Positions 43,405 to 52,324 of a DNA stretch of 64,000 nucleotides are shown in pieces. Position numbers and translations under genes: made by a program. Below the pieces are notes generated by a model, which was not told the origin of the DNA, did not search any database, and worked only from the letters and a program-made list of their open reading frames with translations. The stretch is from NCBI RefSeq assembly GCF_000426845.1, contig NZ_AUGD01000019.1:1-64000 (forward strand). The letters are read 5' to 3'. The DNA comes from Bradyrhizobium sp. in8p8 (GTDB lineage: Bacteria; Pseudomonadota; Alphaproteobacteria; Rhizobiales; Xanthobacteraceae). Positions within the stretch are counted from its first letter, which is position 1; each line of letters begins with the position of its first letter.

Positions 43405-43620
43405 CTAGTCGTCCTTCGACAAATCGCCGGGCTTGGCGGGGAGGTCCATGGCGCCGCCCTCGCCATGCGCGAGGTCGCGGCCCGTATCTTCGTTCTCGCC
43501 GCTATCTTTGACGATACCTCGCTCGTCGCGCGCCTCCTCGCCGCGTGGCTTCTGTTCGCTGCGCGGGCCGGCTCCGGCCAGGTTGCGCGATGTCTCTTGT
43601 GGAATCGAGTTGGATGTCAT
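43405..43620 (-). CDS. small hydrophilic hypothetical protein
   Basis: This 71-residue polar protein begins MTSNSIPQETSRNLAGAGPR and is rich in Glu, Asp, Gly and Arg with no hydrophobic core, so it is probably disordered. It lies 63 bp upstream of the response-regulator gene on the same strand. No family is recognised. Its frame is clean and a GGAGGATCGG-like ribosome site precedes the ATG, which supports a real gene. Confidence 0.5.
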   Translation of the reverse strand: MTSNSIPQETSRNLAGAGPRSEQKPRGEEARDERGIVKDSGENEDTGRDLAHGEGGAMDLPAKPGDLSKDD

Positions 43621-43666
43621 GGGCCGATCCTCCTGATCGGTTAACTTTCGCGCAGCCTGCAAGTTC

Positions 43667-43755
43667 GTTTGACACGTCGGGCAAAACACCGGCAGAATGA
43701 CATCATCGAGACGAGTTTGGTTGACCCGCGCGGAGAGATCCGCCGCGGGTTTTTT
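43667..43755 (+). repeat. dispersed repeat copy 2
   Basis: TTGACA at 43669-43674 opens the block shared with copy 1, about 770 bp away in direct orientation. The head differs by one base over about 40; the centre (AGACGAGTTTGGTTGA) is different; the terminator hairpin is shared with two compensating or tolerated changes. Confidence 0.7.
43725..43755 (+). terminator. rho-independent terminator in repeat copy 2
   Basis: CCCGCGCGGA (43725-43734) and TCCGCCGCGGG (43739-43749) form the stem around a GAGA loop, followed by six T. The variant inner bases still pair, which argues for selection on the RNA structure. Confidence 0.65.
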
Positions 43756-44046
43756 CGTTCTCGATTGCGGAATCGGACGGCGGCGGCGCATTGCGGCCAC
43801 GCACTCGTCAGACCTGGGGCGCCAATCGGCGCGCCGTCGTCCGAACCATTGCTGGCCGGCACGCGCTAACGTGCCGGTCCGCGGCGCCGGGCCATTCGCC
43901 CGCGCCGCTGCGGTCTCCGGGATGGAGAGAGGGTTCGCGCCCGAAACGATCGCGCCGCGATGCTGCGATCCGCCGCGCATTTTCTTCACGGGAGAGATGA
44001 TGACCGCTTATCTGATAACACTCGCCGTTACGAGCCGGACAAGCTG

Positions 44047-44220
44047 ATGGGTTATTGCGTCGCGCTCTATTTCGCAAAGCTCCTGGTCTGGGACAAGGTT
44101 CTCGGATTGGGCTCGACCGATGCCCTGGCCGGATTTGCGGCGATCACGGCCAATCTTGTGGTCTCGTTCTACTTCGCCAAGCGCGGTTTCGAGAACGTCG
44201 CGAGGATAATCAAGCGATGA
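44047..44220 (+). CDS. small membrane protein, phage-like
   Basis: This 57-residue protein begins MGYCVALYFAKLLVWDKVLG and has two hydrophobic stretches and a basic end (ENVARIIKR). The pair it forms with the next gene (ATGA overlap) resembles small holin-type modules of prophages or gene-transfer agents. No capsid or integrase gene is in view. The start is tentative; the frame is open back to about 43960. Confidence 0.5.
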   Translation: MGYCVALYFAKLLVWDKVLGLGSTDALAGFAAITANLVVSFYFAKRGFENVARIIKR

Positions 44221-44516
44221 AGATGCCGGAAAACGAGATCAAGGCCATTGTGGCCGAAGCGCTGGCTGAACATCACAGGCTCCAGCAAGAAAACATCAAC
44301 GCGATCGTGTTGAAGGCGGTGGCTTCGGTGCTGGCCTCATTCGGCATCGAAGATGACGATCGAAGGGAGCTGAGGGCCGATCTCCAACATTTGCGAAGGT
44401 GGCGGAGGAGCGTGGAGCAGGCCCAGAGCTACACTCTCAAGGCCGTGATCACGATGATCGCCACCGGCCTGATGGGGGCCGTCTGGCTTGGCGTCAAGGT
44501 CGTGCTCGGCAAGTGA
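44217..44516 (+). CDS. small protein with C-terminal membrane anchor, phage-like
   Basis: This 99-residue protein has an acidic helical N-terminus (MPENEIKAIVAEALAEHHR), the segment DDRRELRADLQHLRRWRRS and one C-terminal membrane helix (AVITMIATGLMGAVWLGVKV). This shape matches small proteins carried near the tail/lysis genes of alphaproteobacterial prophages, as I recall them. Coupled by ATGA to the gene before it. Confidence 0.6.
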   Translation: MKMPENEIKAIVAEALAEHHRLQQENINAIVLKAVASVLASFGIEDDDRRELRADLQHLRRWRRSVEQAQSYTLKAVITMIATGLMGAVWLGVKVVLGK

Positions 44517-44580
44517 GCCTTCACGACGACGGCGATGCTGCACTTGCGGTTACGTCAATCCTAGCGGACGGTTTCGATCC

Positions 44581-44973
44581 ATCTACAGGATTCGTATTGT
44601 CGATGCGTCCGATGACGACATCGTCGATTCGTTGTGTGAACTGCATCGGTTGACGTTCCTCAATTCAGCCACCATGCCTCAATTCGAGATTGGAGCGTGG
44701 TGGCTGGCCTATCATGGGGATGTTGCAGTCGCTTTCGCCGGCATCGTTCCATCGACGCACGTGAGCAATGGTGGTTATTTCTCCAGGGTCGGCGTGCTGC
44801 AACGGCATTGGGGGACGCGGCCTTCAGCGCAGATGATGCGTGCGGTCGAGGCAAGGGGAAGCCGCATGGGTTGGGACAGCATCGTCTCCGACACAACGGA
44901 CAAACCGGTATCTGCCAACAACTTCATCCAGGCTGGTTATCGGCTCTTCGCGCCGAAGACGCCATGGGCCTGA
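44581..44973 (+). CDS. GNAT-family acetyltransferase, start unclear or 5' truncated
   Basis: The frame gives IRIVDASDDDIVDSLCELHR, GDVAVAFAGIVPSTHVSNGG and YFSRVGVLQRHWGTRPSAQM, the GNAT pattern with strand 4 and the acetyl-CoA loop. The loop reads RHWGTR where R-x-x-G-x-G/A is normal, so binding may be weak. No ATG, GTG or TTG precedes the domain between the previous gene and residue 1; the only upstream TTG (44488) is inside that gene. A frameshift or a later TTG start is possible. Confidence 0.55.
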   Translation: MYRIRIVDASDDDIVDSLCELHRLTFLNSATMPQFEIGAWWLAYHGDVAVAFAGIVPSTHVSNGGYFSRVGVLQRHWGTRPSAQMMRAVEARGSRMGWDSIVSDTTDKPVSANNFIQAGYRLFAPKTPWA

Positions 44974-45097
44974 GCGCACACCCTCTACTGGAGAAAGCGC
45001 ATCCGCTGAGCAGGTTTACATCGCAGGGAGCGTGCCTGCAACAGCCCCGGGATGCGGGCGAGATGCCGCGCCGGCTTCATGCGCATGGGCATGTCCA

Positions 45098-45132
45098 GGG
45101 CCTGGCAGCTCGAGCGCTGCCGGGCCCCTTTT
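45098..45132 (+). terminator. strong hairpin followed by T-run
   Basis: GGGCC-T-GGCAGC (45098-45109) pairs with GCTGCC-G-GGCCC (45116-45127), followed by CTTTT. It lies about 125 bp after the GNAT frame and ahead of the CoA-transferase gene. The rest of the 272-bp gap 44974-45245 holds no gene I can support. Confidence 0.55.
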
Positions 45133-45245
45133 GCGTATTGAAGCGATGCAGGCGAGGCACTTGCGAAGTCGGCGGCGCCGGGCTTTAAGCTTTGCTCTTG
45201 CTGCAAATCGGCGGCCATAAGCCGATGTAAGGGAGCGCTCTATCG

Positions 45246-46514
45246 ATGCCCACCAAGCCCCAATTGCCGGAACGTTCACCGCGAGGGACGGCAGGTCCGG
45301 CTGCGCTCGATGGTCTGTTGGTCGTCGATTTTACGCGGGTGGTCGCCGGACCGGCCTGCACACAGACGCTCGCCGATTTCGGTGCACACGTCATCAAGAT
45401 CGAGAATCCCGATGGAGGCGACGACACGCGTGCCTATGAGCACGCCGAAATCGGTGGTGAAAGCGCCGCCTATCTCAGCCTGAACCGCAACAAGCGCGGT
45501 ATTGCGCTCGACCTTGCCATTCCGGAGGCTCGAGAGATCGCGCTGGATTTGATCCGCAAGGCAGATGTGGTCGTGGAGAACTTTTCGAGCGGGGTCATGA
45601 AGAAGTTCGGACTCGACTATCAGTCGGTCGCGCCGCTGAACCCACGGCTGGTCTATTGCTCGATCTCCGCCTACGGACGCACCGGACCGTTTGCCTCGCG
45701 GCCCGGCTTCGATCCCATCACCCAGGCGGAAAGCGGCTTCATGTCGCTCAACGGATTTGCCGACGGCCCTGCGGTTCGTACCGGTCCGCCCATCGTTGAC
45801 ATGGCGACGGGCATGTCTGCCTGCAATGCGATCCTGCTCGCGCTGCTGGCGCGCGACCGGCTCGGGCGGGGCCAGCATGTCGAAGTCGCCCTGTTCGACG
45901 TTGCGATGGGCATGACAGGCTTCTACGGCATGGCCTATCTCATCAACGGCGAAAACCCCGGCCGGTTCGGCAATTCGCCCAGTGGGTCTCCCACGGTCGG
46001 CGTCTACGAAGCCTCCGACGGGCCGCTCTACATGGCCTGCGCCAACGACCGGCTCTACCGTCGGCTCGTGGTCGACGTGCTGAATCGGCCTGATCTCATC
46101 ACCGACCCGCAATTTGCGACGCGCAAAGCGCGTTCGGAGAACAAGGAGCTGTTGCGCGCGGCCATCGCGGAGGTCTTCGCAAGCGATACTCTGGAGAACT
46201 GGATGGCCAAGATGAAGCGGGCCAATATTCCGGTCGGTTATCTTCGGACGGTCGAGGAGGGGTTCAATGCGCCCGAGGCTCGCGAGCGCCATCGCCTGAA
46301 TCGGATTCCGCACCCGACGGCGGAATGGGTGCCGAATATCGAGCCGCCAATCACAATGAGCCTGACCGGCGCGATCGATCCCGTTGCGGCACCTCTGTTG
46401 GGCGAGCATACCGGGCAAGTCCTGCATGATACGCTCGGCTACGACGAAAGCCGGATCGCGGAATTTGCCGAGAGGGGCGCGTTTGGCGCGGTCAAGCCTC
46501 CAACCTCGGCGTGA
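45246..46514 (+). CDS. CaiB/BaiF-family CoA-transferase (type III)
   Basis: This 422-residue enzyme moves CoA between acids. It shows LDGLLVVDFTRVVAGPACTQ, the catalytic Asp region DLIRKADVVVENFSSGVMKK, YCSISAYGRTGPFASRPGFD, and LRTVEEGFNAPEARERH in the C-terminal part. It probably activates the substrate or product of the monooxygenase pathway encoded downstream. AAGGGAG lies ahead of the ATG. Confidence 0.88.
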   Translation: MPTKPQLPERSPRGTAGPAALDGLLVVDFTRVVAGPACTQTLADFGAHVIKIENPDGGDDTRAYEHAEIGGESAAYLSLNRNKRGIALDLAIPEAREIALDLIRKADVVVENFSSGVMKKFGLDYQSVAPLNPRLVYCSISAYGRTGPFASRPGFDPITQAESGFMSLNGFADGPAVRTGPPIVDMATGMSACNAILLALLARDRLGRGQHVEVALFDVAMGMTGFYGMAYLINGENPGRFGNSPSGSPTVGVYEASDGPLYMACANDRLYRRLVVDVLNRPDLITDPQFATRKARSENKELLRAAIAEVFASDTLENWMAKMKRANIPVGYLRTVEEGFNAPEARERHRLNRIPHPTAEWVPNIEPPITMSLTGAIDPVAAPLLGEHTGQVLHDTLGYDESRIAEFAERGAFGAVKPPTSA

Positions 46515-46603
46515 GTCGCTTCCTCGGCTTGATTTGGCGAAGGTCCCGCCGCATAAATGCGTAACAGCGAGGGACACCAATGGCGCCTGGCAAGGAGCCG
46601 AGC

Positions 46604-47809
46604 ATGATCCAACCCACCGGTTCGCAAGCCGGTGGAGGGGCCTATGCATCACTGATCGCGAAGGCCCGGGCGCTTCTGCCGCAGCTGCGCGAGCGAGCGG
46701 CGCAGACGGAGGAACTGCGGCGTCTCCCGCCGGAAACCGAAAGAGATCTCCACGATTCCGGCTTGTTCCGGATGCTCCAGCCATCACGGGTCGGCGGCGC
46801 CGAGCTTGACTATGTCGCCCTCGTCGATTGCGCTGAGCTGCTCGGAAAGGCAGATGCGTCGGTTGCCTGGAATCTCGCCAACCTGGCGAGCCATCACTGG
46901 ATGCTCGGCATGTTCGAGCAGAAGGCACAGGATCTCATTTGGGGCCGTGATCCGGATACGCTGATCGCATCCTCCTTCATTTTTCCGGCCGGACGCGCCA
47001 CGCGGGTCGAGGGCGGATACCGGCTGCACGGCAGCTGGCCGTTCTCGTCCGGCGTTGCCTCTTGCGAATGGAACATGCTGGCAAGCGTGGTCTACTCCGA
47101 CGACGAGGCGGATGGTATCGAATATCGAATCTTCCTGCTGCCGAAGGGCGATTACAAGGTGCTGGACACCTGGAATGTCGCCGGACTGCGCGGGACGGGG
47201 TCTTGCGACGTGGAGGTGAGGGAGGCCTTCGTGGCCGACCACATGACCGTCGGGGTCGGGGATCTCTCAGGTGGCCCGACGCCGGGAAGCTCCGTCAATC
47301 CGAATCCGCTTTACGCACTGCCCGTGTTCTCGCTCTTCCCATACGTCCTCTCCGGCGTGGCGCTGGGGAATGCACAGGCGTGTCTCGACGATTATACTGA
47401 GGTCGCGCGGCATCGCATTTCGACTTACAACCACGCCAAGCTTAGCGATTTTCAGAGCACGCAGATCAAGATCGCGGAGGCTTCCGCCAAAATCGATGCC
47501 GCACGCCTGATCATGCGTTCGGCCTGCCTGGATGCCATGGATGACGCGCGGCGCGGCCATATCCCTGACATGGCGACCAAGACCAGATATCGGCGCGACG
47601 GATCGTATTCAGTGAACTTGTGCACGGATGCGGTCTCGATGCTGTTCGCAGCCAGTGGTGCGCGCGGTCTGTTCACGAGCGGTGTGTTGCAGCGACAGTT
47701 CCGCGATGCGCACGCGATCAATTCGCATCTGGCATTCAATTTCGACGCGGCCGGAACCAACTACGGACGGGTGGCGCTGGGCCTGCCCTCCGAAAATCTC
47801 ACGCTGTGA
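46604..47809 (+). CDS. acyl-CoA-dehydrogenase-fold flavin monooxygenase, oxygenase component (HsaA/DszC-like)
   Basis: This 401-residue protein has the acyl-CoA dehydrogenase fold used by reduced-flavin-dependent hydroxylases: LPPETERDLHDSGLFRMLQP, GGYRLHGSWPFSSGVASCEW, YKVLDTWNVAGLRGTGSCDV and a helical C-terminus with SMLFAASGARGLFTSG. The start at 46604 has AAGGAG six bases upstream; an in-frame ATG at 46580 has none. The adjacent flavin reductase makes a complete two-component system. The aromatic substrate is unknown. Confidence 0.85.
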   Translation: MIQPTGSQAGGGAYASLIAKARALLPQLRERAAQTEELRRLPPETERDLHDSGLFRMLQPSRVGGAELDYVALVDCAELLGKADASVAWNLANLASHHWMLGMFEQKAQDLIWGRDPDTLIASSFIFPAGRATRVEGGYRLHGSWPFSSGVASCEWNMLASVVYSDDEADGIEYRIFLLPKGDYKVLDTWNVAGLRGTGSCDVEVREAFVADHMTVGVGDLSGGPTPGSSVNPNPLYALPVFSLFPYVLSGVALGNAQACLDDYTEVARHRISTYNHAKLSDFQSTQIKIAEASAKIDAARLIMRSACLDAMDDARRGHIPDMATKTRYRRDGSYSVNLCTDAVSMLFAASGARGLFTSGVLQRQFRDAHAINSHLAFNFDAAGTNYGRVALGLPSENLTL

Positions 47810-47818
47810 GGTCGGTCG

Positions 47819-48382
47819 ATGAATGATCTGCCGAAGCAGCCCCGCGCGCCCGATCCCGCCAACGAGTTCGCGAGCGACAGCTCGCAGATCGATCCGCGCG
47901 ACTTTCGGAACGCGCTCGGGACCTATGCAACCGGCGTGACGATCATCACCGCGGCAGCGCCCGACGGCAAGCCCTACGGGCTGACTTGCAATTCGTTCGC
48001 CTCTGTCTCGCTGAATCCGCCGCTGGTGCTGTGGAGCCTCGTCGTCTATTCCTCCAGCCTGACCATTTTCCAGAACGCCAGCCATTTTACCGTCAACGTT
48101 CTAGGCGCCTCGCAACAAGCGCTTGCGAACAAGTTCGCGAAATCGTCGGACGACAAGTTCACCGGCGTCGCCTGGACACCTGGCCTCGGCAATGCACCCG
48201 TGCTTGCCGAGAGCGTCGCCAATTTTCAATGTCGCTCCGTGAACCGCTACTATGGCGGCGACCACGTGATCTTTCTCGGTGCAGTCGAGGCCTACACATA
48301 CAATGCGAAGGAGCCGCTGCTTTTCGCGCGGGGAGCGTTCGGTCGCTTCATGGCTGACGATGAGCGGAAGAAGTCGTCATGA
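47819..48382 (+). CDS. flavin reductase, partner of the two-component monooxygenase
   Basis: This 187-residue FMN/FAD reductase has RNALGTYATGVTIITAAAPD, GLTCNSFASVSLNPPLVLW (flavin site), HFTVNVLGASQQALANKFA and YGGDHVIFLGAVEAY. It supplies reduced flavin to the oxygenase 9 bp upstream. The first 25 residues are polar and variable. Confidence 0.88.
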   Translation: MNDLPKQPRAPDPANEFASDSSQIDPRDFRNALGTYATGVTIITAAAPDGKPYGLTCNSFASVSLNPPLVLWSLVVYSSSLTIFQNASHFTVNVLGASQQALANKFAKSSDDKFTGVAWTPGLGNAPVLAESVANFQCRSVNRYYGGDHVIFLGAVEAYTYNAKEPLLFARGAFGRFMADDERKKSS

Positions 48383-48388
48383 AGCGCT

Positions 48389-49312
48389 TCAGCTTGCCTT
48401 GGACGGGTGCTCTGTCGCTGAAAGCTTGTAGATCTCCAGCGCATCCGCCTCTGCGCCGCGCGCCGCCTTCGCCATCCTGAAAAGCTGTCCCGCGAGCGAG
48501 GCCATCGGCACCGGCGTCGAGGTCGCCTGTGCGACATCGGCGACCGTATCGAGGTCCTTGAGCATCGTGGCGATGTGGCCGAGCGGAGGGCTGTGAATGC
48601 CCTGCACCATCCGCGGCACGAACAGCTGGAGCGGAATGGAATCCGCAAAGCCGCCGGCGAGCGCTTCGGGCAATCGGTTGGCGTCGATACCCGCGTTCAC
48701 GGCCAATCGCGCTGCTTCCGCGAGGACGGCCATCGCGCATCCCACGATTACCTGGTTGCAGAGTTTGGTGGTCTGTCCGGCGCCAATCGGACCCATATGA
48801 GTGAACCTGCGCGCCATGGCCAGCACATAGGGTCGCACCCTCTCGATATCACCAGCTTCCCCGCCGGCCATGATCGCCAGCGTGCCGTCTTCCGCGCCCT
48901 TCGTGCCCCCGGATACCGGCGCATCGATCCAACTCGTACCATTCGCGTCTTTCAGTCGCGCTGCGAGATCGCGCGCCGCGTCAGGATGGATGGACGAGAA
49001 GTCGACCACAAGCTTGCCTGCGCCGGGCCCTTCCGCCAGACCCTCGGGTCCGAAAATCACCTCCTCGACCGCTCTCGCATCCGTCACGCACATGAAGACG
49101 ATGTCCGAGTTCACCAGGAGATCACGCGGCGTGCCCGCGCGCTTGGCCCCCGCCGCGGCGAGCGGAGCGACTTTGCCCTCCGATCGGTTCCAGACAGCGA
49201 CCTGATAGCCGGCGTTGAGGAGGCGTCGGGTCATCGGCGCGCCCATCAGTCCGAGGCCGAGATAGCCGAGCCTGTCGGTACCCCGCGGGCTTGCGTTGCT
49301 CTCTTCAGCCAT
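48389..49312 (-). CDS. 3-hydroxyisobutyrate-dehydrogenase-type NAD(P) oxidoreductase
   Basis: This 307-residue beta-hydroxyacid dehydrogenase has the dinucleotide motif LGYLGLGLMGAPMTRRLLNA, substrate motif SWIDAPVSGGTKGAEDGTLA and the catalytic Lys region AGQTTKLCNQVIVG. It oxidises a 3-hydroxy acid or reduces a semialdehyde. It is convergent with the flavin reductase gene (6-bp gap) and divergent from the receptor gene at 49478; an operator-like palindrome lies between. Confidence 0.87.
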   Translation of the reverse strand: MAEESNASPRGTDRLGYLGLGLMGAPMTRRLLNAGYQVAVWNRSEGKVAPLAAAGAKRAGTPRDLLVNSDIVFMCVTDARAVEEVIFGPEGLAEGPGAGKLVVDFSSIHPDAARDLAARLKDANGTSWIDAPVSGGTKGAEDGTLAIMAGGEAGDIERVRPYVLAMARRFTHMGPIGAGQTTKLCNQVIVGCAMAVLAEAARLAVNAGIDANRLPEALAGGFADSIPLQLFVPRMVQGIHSPPLGHIATMLKDLDTVADVAQATSTPVPMASLAGQLFRMAKAARGAEADALEIYKLSATEHPSKAS

Positions 49313-49404
49313 AGGTTGCCTCCTTCTGCCGCAATGTGGCGCCGCCTTACCATACATTGCGGACGGGAAGGCGAAACCGCCCCGGTCCGCATGGCTTGCC
49401 TGAT

Positions 49405-49422
49405 TGTTTGAACCATGAAACA
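49405..49422. promoter_or_regulatory. inverted repeat in divergent promoter
   Basis: TGTTT (49405-49409) and AAACA (49418-49422) flank an 8-bp centre; the match extends imperfectly outward. It sits in the 165-bp gap between the dehydrogenase (minus) and the receptor gene (plus). No dedicated regulator gene is adjacent. Confidence 0.35.
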
Positions 49423-49477
49423 TTTGATGCAGTCGGGTTGGGGGCGCCGGTCGGCGCCGTAGCAGCGGAGTGGCACG

Positions 49478-50461
49478 ATGCGAACCGTTTCGAAATGGAT
49501 CCTGGCTTTGGGAGCGGCAGCAGCCGTGAGCGCGGGCGCAAGCCCGTCATGGGGACAGCAGACGATCCGCGTCGGCTGGACCATCCCGGCCGAGGAATCC
49601 AAGTACTGGATGATGCGCAGGCCGACCGAATTCCCCAGCATCGGCAAGACCTACAACATCGAATGGACCCAATTCCAGGGCACGGCGCCGATGACGCAGG
49701 CCTTGGCGGCCGGTGCGTTGGATTGCGCGACGCAGGCGCCTCTCTCGCTCTCCAACGGTGTCGTTGGCGGCAATCTCAAGGCCTACATCGTCGCGCAGCA
49801 TGTTTTCGAGAAGCCCGGCGGCTTCTCGGTGTACTGGGCCGTCAAGGATGACTCGCCCATCAAGACAATTGCCGACCTCAAGGGTAAGACGGTCGGCATC
49901 TCCGTGATCGGCGGAGGTACGCAAGGTCCATTCAACCTGCTGCTGAAGCAGAATGGCGTCGATCCGGCCAAGGACATCAAGCTGGTCGAGGTCGGCTTTG
50001 CCGTCTCCGAGGACGCGCTGCGCCAGGGGCGCGTCGATGCAGTGAACATGAACCAGCCCTTTGCCGCGCGCGCGGAGGCAAAGGGCGGGACAAGGAAGCT
50101 GTTCTCGCTGTCCGAGGCCATGCCGAACATCGTGCACATCCTGGAAGCTTGCCGTGCCGATTTCGTCGACAAGAACCCGGAACTGGTCAAAGCCTATGTC
50201 CGCGACATCACGTCCGGCATGAAGAAGGCGCTGGCGAACCGCGAGGAAACCTTGAAAGTCGTGTCCGAAGTGCTGAAGGCGCCCGTTCCGGTGCTCGAGA
50301 CCTATTTGCTCAAGGACAACGATTTCGGCCGCGACCCGGGCGCGGCGCCGAACTTTCCGGCGATCCAGAAGATGCTGGACATCTATGCGGAGACAGGAAT
50401 GCTGCCGAAGCTGGATGTCGCACAGTTCAAGCATCCGTCGATCGTCGCTCCGTTGCAATAA
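49478..50461 (+). CDS. NitT/TauT-type ABC transporter substrate-binding protein
   Basis: This 327-residue receptor has a signal peptide (MRTVSKWILALGAAAAVSAG, cleavage near SWGQQ) and the NMT1/SsuA pattern IRVGWTIPAEESKYWMMRRP, TQALAAGALDCATQAPLSLS, TIADLKGKTVGISVIGGGTQ and AVNMNQPFAARAEAKGG. Family members bind sulfonates, nitrate, cyanate, thiamine precursors or aromatic acids. The ATPase and two permeases lie downstream of the dehydratase gene. Confidence 0.87.
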   Translation: MRTVSKWILALGAAAAVSAGASPSWGQQTIRVGWTIPAEESKYWMMRRPTEFPSIGKTYNIEWTQFQGTAPMTQALAAGALDCATQAPLSLSNGVVGGNLKAYIVAQHVFEKPGGFSVYWAVKDDSPIKTIADLKGKTVGISVIGGGTQGPFNLLLKQNGVDPAKDIKLVEVGFAVSEDALRQGRVDAVNMNQPFAARAEAKGGTRKLFSLSEAMPNIVHILEACRADFVDKNPELVKAYVRDITSGMKKALANREETLKVVSEVLKAPVPVLETYLLKDNDFGRDPGAAPNFPAIQKMLDIYAETGMLPKLDVAQFKHPSIVAPLQ

Positions 50462-50536
50462 TGGGGCAGACGATATCCGACCACAAGATCGCGGCGTTCC
50501 GGATTATCCGGGACGCTGTCTGAAGAAGATGCTGAT

Positions 50537-52231
50537 ATGAAGAAACTGCGATCACGCGTTACCACGGATGGGCTCGACCGGGCCCCGCATCGTGCATTCA
50601 TGCGTGCCATGGGGCTCGACGACGCTGCGATCGCCAGGCCGATGGTGGGCATCGTCAGCATGAAGGGCGAGCAGACGCCCTGCAACATGACCCACGACTT
50701 CCAGGTGGCTGCAGCCAAGACCGGAATCGAGGAAGCCGGCGGCACACCACGGGAATTTTCGACAGTCTCGGTTTCCGACGGCATCAGCATGAATCATGAG
50801 GGCATGAAGTTCTCGCTGTTCTCGCGGGAGCTGATTGCCGACTCGATCGAGGCCGTGGTTCATGGCCTGGCCTACGATGCGTTGATCGGATACGGCGGAT
50901 GCGACAAGACGCTTCCCGGAGTGATGATGGGCATGGTTCGCTGCAACGTGCCGTCCATTTTCATCTACGGCGGCAGCTCGCTGCCGGGGCGCATTGACGG
51001 ACGAACGTTGACGGTGCTCGACTCTTATGAAGCTGTCGGGAGCTTCATGACGGGCGAGATCGACGGCGCCACGCTCGAGCGGATCGAGCGCGCCTGCCTG
51101 CCGACGATCGGCGCGTGTGCCGGCCAGTTCACGGCGAATACCATGGGCATGGTGTCGGAGGCGATGGGGCTGACCATTCCCAACGTCTCGATGGTGCCGG
51201 GCGTCTATTCCGAGCGTGCACAGATCTCGCGACGTGCGGGGCGCCTGATCATGGAGATGCTGGAGCGCGGCGGGCCGTTGCCACGCGACATGGTGACGCG
51301 GAAATCTCTGGAGAACGGCGCGGCGATCGTCGCCGCGACGGGCGGCTCCACCAATGCTGCCCTGCATCTGCCGGCGATCGCGAACGAGGCCGGAATTGCG
51401 TTCACGATCGATGATGTGGGTGAGGTCTTCGCCAGGACGCCCTTGATCGGGAATTTTCGGCCCGGAGGCAAATATACGGCGAAGGATGTCTACGATATCG
51501 GCGGCGCTGCGGTCATAATCCGTGAGCTGATCCAGAGCGGGCATATCGACGGCAACTGCTTGTCCATTACTGGCCGCACACTTGCCGAAGAGTATGGTGC
51601 GGCGAATGCGCCCGACGGAGAGGTCGTGCACGCGGCTGGCGCGCCGATCATGGCTGACGGCGGCGTCGCGGTGCTGAAAGGCAACCTCTGTCCCGACGGC
51701 GCGGTGATCAAGGTTGCAGGTTTGAAGAGCCTGTTCTTCGAAGGCGTGGCGCGGGTTTTTGAGGATGAAGAAGCCTGCGTCGCCGCCGTTCGCGACCGCA
51801 GCTACAAGGCGGGCGAGGTTCTCGTGATCCGCAATGAGGGGCCGGTCGGCGGACCCGGCATGCGCGAGATGCTCGGCGTCACGGCGCTGATCTACGGGCA
51901 GGGCATGGGCGAAAAAGTGGCGCTGATCACCGATGGCCGGTTCTCTGGCGCGACCCGTGGCATGTGCATCGGCTACGTATCGCCCGAGGCTTTTGTCGGC
52001 GGTCCGCTGGCGCTTGTTCGCGACGGCGACAGCATCAGGATCGATGCGGCGAACCGACGGATGGATGTCCTGCTCGAGGAGCAGGAACTCGCCGCGCGGC
52101 GACGCGAATGGAAGCAACGACCGCCCCGTCACCGCGCAGGTGCGCTTGCCAAATACGCGCGCCTGGTCGGGCAGGCGCCGGGCGGAGCCGTTACGCATGA
52201 AGGCCCGGCGGAATGGCCGTGGTTCGAATGA
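50537..52231 (+). CDS. IlvD/Edd-family dehydratase
   Basis: This 564-residue Fe-S dehydratase has the cluster cysteines in EQTPCNMTHDF, GYGGCDKTLPGVMMGMVR and TIGACAGQFTANTMGMVSEA, the Lys/Asp metal segments and the C-terminal LITDGRFSGATRGMCIGYVS. Dihydroxy-acid dehydratase and sugar-acid dehydratases share this fold. Its place inside a transporter cluster, far from other branched-chain genes, suggests a catabolic hydroxy-acid substrate rather than valine synthesis; this is an inference. Confidence 0.85.
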   Translation: MKKLRSRVTTDGLDRAPHRAFMRAMGLDDAAIARPMVGIVSMKGEQTPCNMTHDFQVAAAKTGIEEAGGTPREFSTVSVSDGISMNHEGMKFSLFSRELIADSIEAVVHGLAYDALIGYGGCDKTLPGVMMGMVRCNVPSIFIYGGSSLPGRIDGRTLTVLDSYEAVGSFMTGEIDGATLERIERACLPTIGACAGQFTANTMGMVSEAMGLTIPNVSMVPGVYSERAQISRRAGRLIMEMLERGGPLPRDMVTRKSLENGAAIVAATGGSTNAALHLPAIANEAGIAFTIDDVGEVFARTPLIGNFRPGGKYTAKDVYDIGGAAVIIRELIQSGHIDGNCLSITGRTLAEEYGAANAPDGEVVHAAGAPIMADGGVAVLKGNLCPDGAVIKVAGLKSLFFEGVARVFEDEEACVAAVRDRSYKAGEVLVIRNEGPVGGPGMREMLGVTALIYGQGMGEKVALITDGRFSGATRGMCIGYVSPEAFVGGPLALVRDGDSIRIDAANRRMDVLLEEQELAARRREWKQRPPRHRAGALAKYARLVGQAPGGAVTHEGPAEWPWFE

Positions 52232-52324
52232 CGCGCCGCGCTTGTGCGAAAATGACGACCTGTCTGGCAGGCTTCTTGCTAAGCTCGTCCCGTGAAGGGT
52301 CGTGCGAGTGAGGCGGAAGACGGG

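Larger units (their letters stand above)
43621..44046. other. intergenic stretch with repeat copy 2 and hairpins
   Basis: This gap holds the second repeat copy with its terminator, then a GC-rich hairpin CCGGCACG (43856-43863) with CGTGCCGG (43870-43877). An ATGATG after GGGAGAG at about 43998 opens only a 17-codon frame. I see no other gene. The gap leads into a small membrane-protein pair. Confidence 0.5.
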
